64,000 bases of DNA from Symsagittifera roscoffensis (GCF_963678635.1 NC_087065.1:26555254-26619253), one strand, 5' to 3'. Positions 19,571-30,030 are shown, counted from the first letter of the stretch. Program-made: numbers and translations. The notes: a model not told the origin generated them from the letters alone.

Positions 19571-20137
19571 TCATCCTCTGTTTGGATCGTACACTGGAAG
19601 CGAGAGCTCCTTCACGTCCATTTCCACGAGGAAGTCTCTCAGCCTCGTCAAGGACAAGACTAGGTTCTCTGGGTCCACGTGCTGCTTCTCCGTCGCCCTC
19701 GTCACCAAGAAGCTTAGGTATTTTCCCGGTATCTGTGACGCCGCCGGAGGTAAGGCTGCTACGCCCCCTATCCCTGGTCTTTGCTTCCAAAGGAATTCCA
19801 CGTTTTTGTATTCTCTCTTAAAATCTGCCGCTAACGCTGTCCTAAAACTCATGTCTGCTGTGATTGCTATCGCACATGTTCTATTTGTGAGTATGAAATC
19901 ACTGTCTGTTAGTATTATGTTGCTTGAATATTCATTTGGTAAGTTAAAATATGACTCAACTACCCTCCCTATGTCAGGTTTCTTAGGTTCTTCGCCTCTT
20001 TCTGCTTCTAAGTCTCCTGTTTCACTTGCTACTCTTAAGTTTTTTATTATCAAGTTTTCAGTGTGGGTAAGTCCTACCCCCACTCCCCGGACAAAAATAT
20101 CCATCGACGTCCCCGTCGATCGCATACCGGGTATCAA
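19571..20137 (-). CDS. Macro domain (OARD1/ADP-ribose-hydrolase-like) at the Pol C-terminus of element B
   Basis: A 188-codon open frame lies in the same reading frame as the integrase C-terminus and is separated from it by one TAG (20207-20209). Macro-fold landmarks follow the OARD1-type order: strand SNIILTDSDFILTN, CAIAITADMSFRTALAADFK (in place of the ADP-ribose loop region with GAGIA), GGVAALPP, KYLSFLVTRA, a helix DPENLVLSLTRLRDFLVEM, strand VKELSLPVYDP. An in-frame TGA follows at 19571. The same frame then continues with the final helix/strand pattern (LFALVHVIFSDTNIQV) to about 19480, so this copy looks interrupted by a nonsense codon. In the family such domains bind or hydrolyse ADP-ribose modifications. 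The Asp of YDP could be the equivalent of the OARD1 catalytic Asp. The G-rich loop is altered. The start codon is not meaningful because it is probably translated as part of Pol. Confidence 0.75.
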   Translation of the reverse strand: MIPGMRSTGTSMDIFVRGVGVGLTHTENLIIKNLRVASETGDLEAERGEEPKKPDIGRVVESYFNLPNEYSSNIILTDSDFILTNRTCAIAITADMSFRTALAADFKREYKNVEFLWKQRPGIGGVAALPPAASQIPGKYLSFLVTRATEKQHVDPENLVLSLTRLRDFLVEMDVKELSLPVYDPNRG

Positions 20138-20206
20138 GTCGAGGTTAGAAGCTGGAATGAGTAGTCGTCCTTCCTGGGCAGCCCAGGAAGGATCATCTCG
20201 TTCGGT

Positions 20207-20998
20207 CTAGATGTATTTCATGCTTTCACGATCTACGTCTTGAATCGTGGCGCTGGTCTCCTCAGGGTCCGAGGTCATTTCGTTCAGCCACTCTAAGACA
20301 CGCAGGTTCGTCAAGTCTTGTTCATATGACTGCTGTTGCTCGTCGTCGAATTCTACCTCGGGTTTCGACCGGTCGTCGACCCACTCATCATCGTGATCAT
20401 TGACTATGTCAATGTCTTGTGACACAGTTATTTCCTCTAAACCCACTACTTCCTTCACTATCTTTTTCAGATCTATCCTATCCACTACAAAGTCGTCACC
20501 GTAAGGGTTATATTTCTTTCTTGGTCTTGTCCCGGCATTCTGTCGAGTCTGTATCGTAAGCGGAAGATCTGGTTCCAAATTCTTGGGAACCTCCATCTGT
20601 TCGGGGTCCTGCCAATCCTCCTCTGCGTAAGGTAAGGTTTCATCGTCCGCTTCGATCACCTCGTTTGGATCCAGGTCCAGCGGTGTATTCGTTCCTTCCT
20701 CCACGACTTCGTTTCCATCGTTCTTCTCCCTCGTGCCCTTCTCGTTGACCTCACAAGCAGGATCCATCATTAGATAATCCCCTTCTTCCATGTCTGCTGC
20801 GGGTATACACCCGTCTTCTGTCGATGGATTGTGTGGCTTAATGTTCTCGTAGTGGGCGGCTCGGCCAGTACTCAGTCTATAAAAGCGTCCCTTTTGAAGC
20901 ACTTCCGTAATCATGAAGGGTCCCCTCCACTTTTTTAGGTGCTTTTTCGTTCCTTTCGGTGGTATAACGTTCTGAAAAACCCATACGTAGTCTCCCAC
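20207..20998 (-). CDS. Integrase C-terminal module and acidic tail, element B
   Basis: A 263-codon frame with the GPY/F-type module GDYVWVFQNVIPP, KWRGPFMITEV, GRFYRLSTGRAAHYENIK, followed by a long acidic tail (NDHDDEWVDDRS, LTNLRVLEWLNEM). In Ty3/gypsy integrases this module contacts DNA. The frame ends with TAG at 20207 where element A has no stop, and the macro domain follows in the same frame. The link to the integrase core (21205-22668) is broken by frameshifts in 20999-21260, a stretch that still encodes recognisable SPHMMLTGHEKSLPL. Confidence 0.8.
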   Translation of the reverse strand: MGDYVWVFQNVIPPKGTKKHLKKWRGPFMITEVLQKGRFYRLSTGRAAHYENIKPHNPSTEDGCIPAADMEEGDYLMMDPACEVNEKGTREKNDGNEVVEEGTNTPLDLDPNEVIEADDETLPYAEEDWQDPEQMEVPKNLEPDLPLTIQTRQNAGTRPRKKYNPYGDDFVVDRIDLKKIVKEVVGLEEITVSQDIDIVNDHDDEWVDDRSKPEVEFDDEQQQSYEQDLTNLRVLEWLNEMTSDPEETSATIQDVDRESMKYI

Positions 20999-21204
20999 CG
21001 AGTAAGCTTTTGCACCAGCTGATTTCTTTTAGAATTTTTTCCTCTGACTTGCCTGTGCTTGCTCAGTATTTTTTCCTCACGTAGACCTGTGGAGACGTTT
21101 TCTTTCACTCATACTCTGGGTAGAAAAAGGTTAAGGGTAAAGACTTCTCGTGTCCAGTTAGCATCATGTGTGGACTAACTCCAGTGGTGGAGTGTTGCGT
21201 GCTG

Positions 21205-22668
21205 TTATATGCTCCCATCACCTGTGGAAGGTATCTGTCCCAATCGGTCATGTACCTGAACTCTCAGCATCGACACTAATGTCCTATTTTGTCTTTCCAC
21301 TAAGCCATTCGTCTGAGGGTGGTATGTCGTGGAGTGAGCCTGAGCGACCTGTGAGCGTCTCATAAGCTCTTTCGTGAGCTCTCCTACGAAAGCTGTTCCA
21401 TTATCCGATTGAAACGTCATCGGAAAACCATGTCTTGCTATCCACGTATTGATCAGGTGGTCGCATGTCTCTTCCGCCGAGGCAGTTATGCAGGGCACGG
21501 CCTCTGCATACTTCGTAAAATGATCTATCATGACCAACACCTGATTATAACCACTGTCTGTCATGCATATCCTCTGGTGATCTATCTGCACCACCTCATT
21601 GAATTCAGACGACTCGATCGATTGTAATGGAAAACTCAACTTCCTTGGATCCTTGACCTGTTGGCATGACAGACATGCTGTTACCCACTTCTCACATGCC
21701 TTTTTCATTCCAGGCCACTCAAAGCGCTTCAGGATCCTCTGATATACTTTATCGATCCCCTGATGGCCCATCTGATCATGCGACCTGAATAATAGTTCTG
21801 TCTGATAGAGTTTCGGTAACACTATCGTGTTATACTTGTATAGGACTCTGTCTTCTTCTCTTCTTTTACAAGCCACAAACCCGTCCTTGTTCAAATAAAA
21901 CCTCCATTTCTTCTGTATGAAGTACTGTCTCAGGATGCGATAACTATCTTCCTCGAGGTCCCCTTTATCCGGAGAAACATTCTCGATCCACCTTTTCAGG
22001 TTGCTTGTCATGCGATCATTTCTTTGCGCCCTTAGAAGATCCGAGAGTCTGAATCTCGCCTTTAAGTACGTCTTCATGACCCTCATCTGACTATTCAGCT
22101 CGTTGGGCTGGTGTGTGTCTTCTTCCATCTTAACGCACCAAATCTTCGCCAACGGCTGTGTTTCTTGTTTAAACGGCTGAAGATCAGTCCTGACTACCTC
22201 TTTCTGCGGCAACAGACTTATTGAACGTTTCGATACCGCTATTTTCTCCAAATCATCCGCTGCGTTGTCAAAGACTCTTTCGCTTGGTATAAGGTAGCGA
22301 TCGCTGTCAGGATCCTGGTACACCTCTCTGTCCAGATCCCTTGCCCGAGTTTCCACTAGTAGTGTGTGGATTGCTAGTTCGGACAGTTCTGATCCCGAGC
22401 TCGAGTTCCTGTCTGAATAGGTGTCCATTCCTGAGTTTCGGGAACTGTCATCCGTTGAAGAGGTTGTGCTGGAGACTGCACGCTCCTCCAGATCATGTCT
22501 GTGGCTTCTTCGCATCCATCTGAACTCCCCGGACAAAACCTTGTTCTCTAGGTCCTGTTTCTCATCAGGAATTTTCTCGTCTATCTCAGACTCCCCGGAC
22601 AAACTTTCTTGTCCCGGGTGTTGATCTTGTGATCGCTGGTTCTTCTCATCATTCGTCTCCCCGGACAA
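21205..22668 (-). pseudogene. Pol linker and integrase core, element B
   Basis: A 487-codon frame. The N-terminal about 170 residues are an acidic linker carrying three LSGE repeats. Next comes a conserved segment (MKTYLKARFRLSDLLRAQRN, KRWIENVSPDKGD), the HHCC zinc finger (SHDQMGHQ; CLSCQQ) and the DDE core: VQIDHQ, QSDNGTAFVG, HPQTNGLVERQNR. All three acidic residues are present. The frame is shifted relative to RT-RNase H (junction near 22680) and again after the core near 21260, where element A shows the expected continuation. The integrase chemistry would be intact but the polyprotein is not continuous. Confidence 0.88.
22524..22667 (-). repeat. Three copies of the 12-bp motif at exact 66-bp spacing in pol (element B)
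   Basis: Plus-strand ACTCCCCGGACA starts at 22524 and 22590. A copy differing only in its first base aligns at 22656. The spacing is exactly 66 bp (22 codons), reading LSGE on the minus strand. A further exact copy lies at 20082-20093 in the macro-domain frame, in a different reading phase. Confidence 0.92.
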
Positions 22669-22691
22669 ATAGTCTTGCAGCTGATTTTGTT

Positions 22692-24194
22692 CTACCTTTC
22701 AACTTCCTTATCCTGGTCCACAAAGGTGACGGTTTTCTTTCGCTTGCTGCTCCCCTGTTCTTTCTGTCCGTAAGAAGTACTGTTTAAAATCTCGTGGTGT
22801 ATTGAGGATACTAGTTGCTGAACTATTGTCCTACAATCCCTCTCGTTCTCTGCGTGCTGTCGTCTGGACGGTATGATCTTCACCTTCTCACTGACTGTTA
22901 GTGATGCCACTGCTGCTGTCCACTCGGGGTCATCTCTGGTCATTTCTCTTTCTAACAATCCACCCACCATCCGCATCACTTGCGGTGTGACCTGCACCGT
23001 TTTATCCAATAATGAGAGGCTGTTTATGTTCATGCGAGAGAGTTCTTGCTGGACCAGATTCGAGCGCAACAACAGATCCAAGGAGACCGGGTCCTCCTTG
23101 GATAGGATCTTTATCTCGGCTGCTTTCTCTACAGGTAACTCAGGATGCCCTGGAATTGGATGTCCAGACTTATCCAACCATCTCGTTAAGGGAAGCGCTT
23201 CATAAGTTTCTCTGTCCAGAAACGAGAATCCCTCCTTTATTTCCGCCTGATTGGCCTGTTTCTGCTCCAATCTTTCATAGAACTCAGTTTTCTTGCTGAG
23301 GCTGTCAGCATTCTGATGTTTATCACGCATCCTATGTTCGATTATCATATGGTAGCCATCCAATCTTACTATCCATCTACCAATATAACTCTGATCCATC
23401 GAGTAGGTCTTCAACCAGGATAACGCTCTGTTGTCCACGCGTAACTTGAAGGGAGCGCTCCCCAAGTATGCACGGTACTTTTCCACGAAAGTGACTACTG
23501 CAAACATTTCTGCTTTTGGTGCGCCATATTTCATCTCTGTGTCACTCAAGACCTTACTGCCGTATGCAATGGGACGGAGAACCGTTCTTCCGTTCCATTC
23601 TTGCTCTTGATGCAATATTCCTGAGATGGCTACTACCGATGCGTCTGTGTCAAGAACATACATGCCCTTTTCTGTAGGCATGCCTAGCACTGGCGCTTCG
23701 CACAGTTCCCGCTTTATGTTCTCGAAGGCAACCTGTGCCTCATCGTTCCATTCGAACTTTTTCCCCTTGTTGCGCATCAGCTTCTGCATCGGATACACCT
23801 TGTCCGCATATCCTTTTATGAATTCCCGGTAGTAATTGGCAAACCCTAGGAAGCTCAGGAGCTGTGTGTCCGTTCTGGGAGCTTTCCATGTCAACACTGC
23901 TTCCACTGCTTCCGGGTCCGGCCTCACACCATGCCTGTCCACCATTCTTCCCAGGTACTTAATCGAATCCCTAGGGATTTCACAATTCGATGGTTTGCAC
24001 TTCAATCCTGCTCTTTTCATGCATCCAAAGACCTCATCGAGCCTATCAATGTGGTCTTCCAGGGTCGGTGTCGCTATGACTACGTCATCCACGTAACACA
24101 TCACGAGATTCCCGCACTTCTTGGTCACTCTCGTCAAAGCCTGAGCCATCAGTTTTTGAAAAGTGGCCGTTGCATTGCACAAGCCGAAGGGCAT
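22692..24194 (-). pseudogene. Reverse transcriptase (palm/thumb)-RNase H, element B
   Basis: A 500-codon frame starting at MPFGLCNATATFQ. It contains the catalytic CYVDDVVIATP, thumb/connection (SFLGFANYYREFIKGYAD), RNase H (YVLDTDASVVAIS, AYGSKVLSD, PKAEMFAVVTF, LRVDNRALSWLK) and a C-terminal extension. It is complete for these domains. The first RT part lies upstream in the same reading frame (24452-24201), separated by one TAG in the context LYQ-stop-KRM, where element A has Trp, so TGG to TAG decay is likely. The frame stops at 22692, shortly before the linker frame. Confidence 0.92.
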
Positions 24195-24200
24195 CCTCTT

Positions 24201-25009
24201 CTACTGGTACAATCCCAATTCGCACGCGAATCCGGTTTTCTCTCTATCCTTCTTCCGCAGAGGGACCTGCCAGAAGGCAGAACCCAAGTCCAATGTGGTG
24301 AAGAACTTGGCATCACCAAGCTTAGAGAGGCTCTCGTCTATTCGCGGTATCGGGTACGCATCTTTTATCGTTACCGCGTTCAAGTAACGAAAGTCGCAGC
24401 AAAATCTAAGCTGCCCCCTTTCTTTTTCGCCATTACTACCCCGCAAGCCCATGGCGATTTCGAGGGTTCTATCATGTCGTATTCAAGCAACATTTCTGTT
24501 TCCTCTCGGCACGCTTCCGATTTGTGTGGCGTCATTCGTCTTGCGCCTTCCCTATGGGGAACGGCGCCCTCTTCAAGTTCGATTTCGTGTTCGACGAAAT
24601 TACAGCAACCGATATCCGCCTTATGTTTTGAAAATACATCTGCGTTCCGATTTAGGAGGTCCCGCAATTTTTCGAAATCTCCCTCACCTATTTTTCCTTT
24701 CAAATGTTCTATCTCTGGCAAAACCGGTTTGTCAGATTCTAGTTCATATGACGAGGGGCGTTCCGGAAAATTCGAGCAGCTTGATAAGCCGTCGTCCGTT
24801 TCGGATTTCATTGAAAACAATTTATGAATAGATTTTAATTCATTAATCCTCTTTAAAATTTTATCTTTATTGGCATGATAAGGGCAGTCTTTCACACTAT
24901 GTTTCTTCAAGTTTTGTGTCTCCTCATAGTCGGTCCTCATCGGCAAAGCGTAGCCAAGCTTCTTTCCACGCTGGATTGAAACCGTGGTGTCCAGTGTGTT
25001 CAATAACAC
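24201..25009 (-). pseudogene. Protease-RT connector and RT fingers, element B (two frames)
   Basis: Frame 25009-24380 carries the connector (GKKLGYALPMRTDY, KDCPYHANKDKILKRINEL), a stretch GDFEKLRDLLNRNADVFSKH and the RT N-terminus (GCCNFVEHEIEL, RRMTPHKSEACREE, YDMIEPSKSPWACGVVMA). Frame 24452-24201, shifted by -1, continues with LRFCCDFRYLNAVTIKD and DLGSAFWQVPL. The shift falls in the tract GAAAAAGAAAGGGGGC (24412-24433), the same place as in element A. Confidence 0.85.
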
Positions 25010-25143
25010 ACTGACACACAGTCCGTTTTGCGTTACCTAGAAGCTCCGGCCTAAGCTCACCGAACTCTGACTATTTGGATTCGGTACTAAACAAACCTGT
25101 TTACTATCACTTAACGAATTTAAATTTCTCATTCTAAAAATTG

Positions 25144-27120
25144 CTACCACAGCTTGCCCTGGCTGTTTTTTACTTTTCTATCTAAAAAAATTGGTACCTT
25201 TTTTTCGTCTGTTATTATCCTAATAATTGGTTTCTTAACATACTTCCGGTCCGGGTTTCTAATCCGTATCAGACCGTTGTTCAAGTCAATCATCACGTCA
25301 AAAATCCTGACAAAATCTCTGCCCAAGATGAATTGGTCGGCGTCGTCCAAATTCTCTACCACCAGGAAGCTCATCCAAAGATCCCTTCCTCCCATGTGGA
25401 GGACCGTTATTGGTGTTCTTCCGGCTACATAAATGGCTCCTCGATTGGCGGCGGCCAGTCGGAGATTCGTTGGAATTAGATCTTTCCTCGTGAAGCCCAT
25501 TCTTTCCCAAGTTTTTATCGGCATCACACTCACAACCGCTCCTGTGTCCAGAAGCCCTGTGACTCCGATTTTCGTTCCGTTGGTGTCGAGCAGATGTGCG
25601 GTCACATCTGCTTCATACCCTATATGTACTGCATCTTGTTTTATAATGGCGTCGTGGCCTATCCTGCGGACCTTGAGTTCCTCCTCACCCAAATAGATCT
25701 GCCCCTTTTGGTCATCATCTATTGTTACATAAGTCCTGGTGTAGATACTGATTCCATCCACGTTCAGCATCACTCGATACGGCCCATAGACCTCCAGGTA
25801 GCGTCCATGAAGTTTCTTCATGCGAGTGCCACCCGTTGTTAGTAGTGCTCGCACAGCTCTCGACTCAGTGCGTGGCTCCACCTGCCTCAGATAATCTGCA
25901 TATGTGTCCAAATGCATCAAAGTGAACTCGGATGGGTCACTCAGATTTCTGATTACCTGGTGTCCAGCCACTGAAATTATCGACTGTATCTTGCTTCCTT
26001 GTGGCACCACGCCGAACCTCTGACCGGAGATTACATTAAGTTTCATGCTCAAACTGCTTGGTGCTTTAGTCTCCTCGACCTCCGTTGCTTCGAAGGTATT
26101 CAGTTGCTCCTGTAGTTTCTCATTCTCCAGTTCGATTTTCACTTTTTGTTCGATCTCTTTCGTCACCAGTTCCTGCTGCACTCTATTTAGAGCATCTCTC
26201 GCGGCTGCCCTATAATCAATCTTGAAGTCATCGGCCGCAGTCACTGGTTCCGGTCCACATGTCTCTTCAGTTACCGCCTGCATTTTCTTTGCCGCCAGCT
26301 CTTGAGGTTTATTTTTTCTGTGTGCCTCCACTTCACTCAACAGGCGAGCCTTGCTGGCTTTCACTCCTGACAAAGCTTCTTCATGCCTTGGATGCTTGAT
26401 GTCTGCCACTGCATCCCAGAATTGCGGACAATCTGATTTAAAATGACCTTCCAAGTTGCAAAAGAAACACCTCGGGCCGAATTTCGCAATTACTCCTCTC
26501 ATGAAATCCTCATGGTCCAATTCTGACGCATCTTCCTCCTCGAGGCTAAAGCCTATTGCTTTCATGCCTTGTTTGTAAGTTGGGCATGCTGACACATGAT
26601 GGTCCGTTGAACTGCAATTGGCACAAGATTTTCTCTTGTCCATATCATCCCTTGGTTTGTACCAATTGTTCCCTTGGTTTGCTGGCCCATTGTTAAAATT
26701 GCCATAATTGTTCTTATAGTAACCAGATCTCGAAGGAGGTTTCAACAAAAGATATTCTTTTGACTTGAGCCTCAACTCCTCTGGTGTTGGCGCATTGGTT
26801 GATAGTGGTGTGTAATGCGTTGCCAGCATTGTCCGAAGTTCATCATTCTTCACACCATCTATGAATTTTGAGGCTACTGCCAGGTTCATCCTTCGGTTTG
26901 ACTCATCCGGTTGGCTGCGTCTTCTCAGCATTTCCAAGTCATCGAGAAACTTGTCTATCGTTTCATCTTCTCGTTGCCTCCGTTTCTCGAAGCGCATCAT
27001 CGCTTGGTGCCCCTGCACCCCTGATCCGAAACGGTTTAACAAGATTTCGAAGATTTTCTCAGCTGTGTCACGCTGATATTGCTTCTTGGCCATGACACAG
27101 TTCAGGGCTGTCCCTTCCAA
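25144..27120 (-). pseudogene. Gag capsid C-part, two zinc knuckles and aspartic protease, element B
   Basis: A 658-codon frame. It starts within the Gag capsid-like domain (GTALNCVMAK, LLNRFGSGVQGHQAMMRFEK), then two CCHC knuckles (CANCSSTDHHVSAC, CFFCNLEGHFKSDC), a spacer, and the protease with GLLDTGAVVSVMP and FILGRDFVRIFD. Element A has the same layout over 904 codons. Here the beginning is lost by a deletion and frameshift near 27110, and the end is shifted near 25160, where element A continues. Confidence 0.88.
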
Positions 27121-27798
27121 ATTCCTCGAATTTCATTACCTCTATCCAGGTATCAATACAGCCATCAGATTCGTCTTTATAGTATCTTGGTTTCTTAAAG
27201 ACTCTTCTGGACTTCTCACTGCGTTCATTGGTTCTGGATAACCTTGTGATGAATGTCTCCAAAGATCTGTTTAGGGGTTCAAAGGCTGTTGCATCCCTTG
27301 AGTGTCCCGCCTGAGTGTCCTCACACCTTGTCAAAGGCTCTGTATGCGGGGCATCCCTGCAATCCGAATCGCCGTGAGTGTTTCCCTTTGGCCCACATGA
27401 CTCTTCCCCGGGCTTGCATGCCCTCTGTTACCGGAATCACTTCTCCCAGTCGCATGTGTGCCTTGCGTTGGTCGTTCATTAGAGGTCTGTCTGTTCCCCG
27501 TTGAACTTGCTCTACTGTTCGGGCCCCATGTTCTATTATCCCTTGTGGCATAACCTGTTGAACTGCCCCTGCCTCTAGTGGATCCATATGTCCTCATCTT
27601 TTGATGGTCATTGAAGTTCACCTTCGGCTCCCTGCTGGGACCTCCCGAGTTCGGTTCCCCTTCTTTTGGTCCACTCTTGCTGCTTAGTAGCCCGTCCAAC
27701 CTGTCCGTGATAGCCTGAGTTTGCCTCTCCATCATCGCGTCTATATTTGTGACAAGAGTCCCAAGAGACTGCTCTTGCTGAATTCTCAACTTCTCCAT
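27068..27798 (-). pseudogene. Gag middle region, element B (two shifted frames)
   Basis: Frame 27798-27331 is low-complexity and Gly/Ser/Arg-rich (YGSTRGRGSSTGYATRDN), corresponding to the element A region before the capsid domain. Frame 27334-27068 carries EPLNRSLETFITRLSRT and YKDESDGCIDTWIEVMKF, the start of the capsid domain. Relative to element A, about 20 residues are missing after WIEVMK and the frame then changes. Confidence 0.75.
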
Positions 27799-28960
27799 GT
27801 CGTCTCTTAAGCGTAACTCTCTGTTCCGCTTCTCTTGTCATTCGCGACAAGTTCTTCGCTATATGCTCGTCCGTTCTTTCTTTCAAGCGTTTTTCGCTCC
27901 TACCAACTTCTTGTCTATTGCGGTTTATTTCTTCCCGCAGACTTTCTCTTTCAATGTGAACTGCTCTTTCTAGTTCACTCATTCTTATGGACATCTGTTC
28001 ATTTTGTTCTCCTAAACTGTCCACTATGTTGTTCAAGGCTTCTTCCAGTGCTGACCCGTTATCCACGAGTGGCGTCACTAGTGGCGGTGTAACCCTGTTG
28101 GTCCCAGGTAGCTTCGTGCTGGTCGAGATTCGGGCCTTGACTCTCTGCCTCGACGTCTTTTCATTATCCACCTCGGGATCCGCCAATGCGTTGCCTAGCC
28201 CTCTGCTTCTACTCTCCCCAGTTTGCGGCTCTGAATTTTTCATAATCGCGAAGCCTCTCGACTGGCCCAGTGTGTTTACCTCTTTGCTTATCGTTCTCAC
28301 CACACCAAATTTGTCCATGGTTCCAGTCTCTCTTTCGACGTATGCCTCATTCTCCTGGGTCGAACTATTGAGGCTGACTTGAGATCCAAAATTCACTTGC
28401 TCTTCTTCGTCCTCCTCCTCCTGGGATTCACCTTCATTTCCTGCGCCCCCTCCCATGGTGAATGGAAAGATGTTTCCTAAGGTGTTTCTCATCCTTTCTG
28501 AGAACGATGATGACGTTGTTTGTTTCTCAGTTCCGCCTGCCATCATAGTGTTGTCTGTTGGAGATCTTCCTGTTGCCGCTATTTCAGTCGAGATGTCGGA
28601 CAGTTCCGACATCTCCTCTCGATCCAATGTCCCGGTGTAAGTGGCAAAATCATGGACTTGTTCTACCGGAGTAGATTCACTCGCCAGCTTTCTTTCTCTC
28701 CCTTCCAGTCCATGTACTTCCTGGTTGTCATCCATGACTTGGTCTGTATTGACCTCCACTACCAACATTTCTTTTCTCTCTTCTGAGGTCTTCTGACTTC
28801 TCGTTTTAACCATTCTGCCTGAAACCGTCTCCCCTTTGTCGGTCCGGGCTCGTTTGATCCAATCCACGGAAGGATCGGTCATCGTTTTTCTTTGCTTTTT
28901 AGGTATGAATTTCCTAGAGCTATTACCTCGTTTAGGTATCCTTGACTTGTCTAGACTCAT
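27608..28960 (-). CDS. Gag N-terminal region, element B
   Basis: A frame open for 452 codons; the first ATG is at 28960 (MSLDKSRIPKRG). The start is basic (KFIPKKQRKTMTD). It is followed by acidic and Ser/Thr-rich low-complexity sequence with an acidic run (QEEEDEEEQ), then a predicted coiled coil (MSIRMSELERAVHIERESLR, EEINRNRQEVGRSEKRLKER). The domain arrangement parallels the element A N-terminus (8642-7589). The frame breaks near 27800, where a second frame continues. The first about 200 codons recur in the tandem copy at 32921-33550. Confidence 0.7.
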   Translation of the reverse strand: MSLDKSRIPKRGNSSRKFIPKKQRKTMTDPSVDWIKRARTDKGETVSGRMVKTRSQKTSEERKEMLVVEVNTDQVMDDNQEVHGLEGRERKLASESTPVEQVHDFATYTGTLDREEMSELSDISTEIAATGRSPTDNTMMAGGTEKQTTSSSFSERMRNTLGNIFPFTMGGGAGNEGESQEEEDEEEQVNFGSQVSLNSSTQENEAYVERETGTMDKFGVVRTISKEVNTLGQSRGFAIMKNSEPQTGESRSRGLGNALADPEVDNEKTSRQRVKARISTSTKLPGTNRVTPPLVTPLVDNGSALEEALNNIVDSLGEQNEQMSIRMSELERAVHIERESLREEINRNRQEVGRSEKRLKERTDEHIAKNLSRMTREAEQRVTLKRRHGEVENSARAVSWDSCHKYRRDDGEANSGYHGQVGRATKQQEWTKRRGTELGRSQQGAEGELQ

Positions 28961-29752
28961 TCCCAATTTGTCACTTGTTAATGCCTATACACTTAAGTCG
29001 ATTGCTAGAGACCTTATAGTTTGACTACCAATAATAATGACACAACACAATAAATTTCACAAGATTCTATTAAATAGTGACCACGAATCCCTGTATGTTA
29101 TCAGAGTACAGTTTGTATACAATTTATTCACACTAACCGATTATCGGTCGTAAAATTTGAGTACTAGCACAATATGATGTTATCAGTCAATTTAAAAGAT
29201 AGTGTACTCACTACCCAATCAAACACAGTTTATGTTGATTTAAAATCAAAAACAAAAAAATATATAATGACAGAATATGAATATCTCTATAAAGAAACGT
29301 ATGTGTATTGTACTTTTAGTCGGTCGCAGTACAATAGTTGAACTTATATTTCGAAGAAGAAGCTTTCCCTGCTTGGTGCTGCACCAAACAGACAAAACTT
29401 TGAAGGCAGTAATTTTCTCAAGTGGGCGTCTATTGCACCCACCGAGTACTGTGTTACCTACGGGCTGCTGATTTCTGCCTTCGGACTGCCCGAGCTAGAC
29501 CTACTAAAATCCTCAGGGCAGTCACTTTTCACAAAAACGTATTGGATTTCAATCCACACCAATAAATTACGCTCTTTTTAGTTTAGACTTAGTGTAGCGA
29601 ATATCCGAGTTCGGACCTGTTTTGTTTTGGTCTGGTTTTTACTGAAGGCAAGTTACCAGTGCAGTCACTGATTCCTAGCCTGTCTGCTAACAACCTAATA
29701 CCTCTCACTGTAGTCTTTCTTCTGTTTACCTAAGTCCTTTAATAAAAAAAAT

Positions 29753-30030
29753 ACCCCTCCGGATTGGTAAAAATAGGACCCTTCCGGATTGGCAAAATTT
29801 AGACCCCTCCGGATTGGGACCCCTCTGAGTTAGCAAACGTAAGACCCCTCCGGATTGGGACCCCTCTGAGTTAGCAAATATAAGACCCCTCCGGATTCGG
29901 ACCCCTCCGGATTCGGACCCCTCCGAAATTTGAAACATTTTTTTGACACCTCCGGATTGGGAGCCCTCTGGTTTTGTAAAAGTAGCTTTTCGGAGATTTC
30001 CTTCTTTCAACCTATACCCCTCCGGGTACG
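29753..30030. repeat. Array of ACCCCTCCGGATT motifs in the element B leader
   Basis: About a dozen full or variant copies in 280 bp (for example 29753, 29779, 29803, 29844, 29886, 29901, 29947, 30016), some alternating with ACCCCTCTGAGTTAGCAAA. A minus-strand open frame across it (30010-29726) is only a translation of the repeat. An identical array sits at 34311-34590 in the duplicated unit. Confidence 0.88.

Noticed and set aside
29726-30010. 94-codon minus-strand frame with repeated SGGV/PEGS peptides
   Set aside because: It is a translation of the CCCCTCCGGATT motif array in the leader and is duplicated only with it.
29753-30030. Regular short repeats resembling a CRISPR array
   Set aside because: Spacing is irregular, spacers are very short and themselves repeated, there are no cas genes, and the setting is a eukaryotic retroelement leader.
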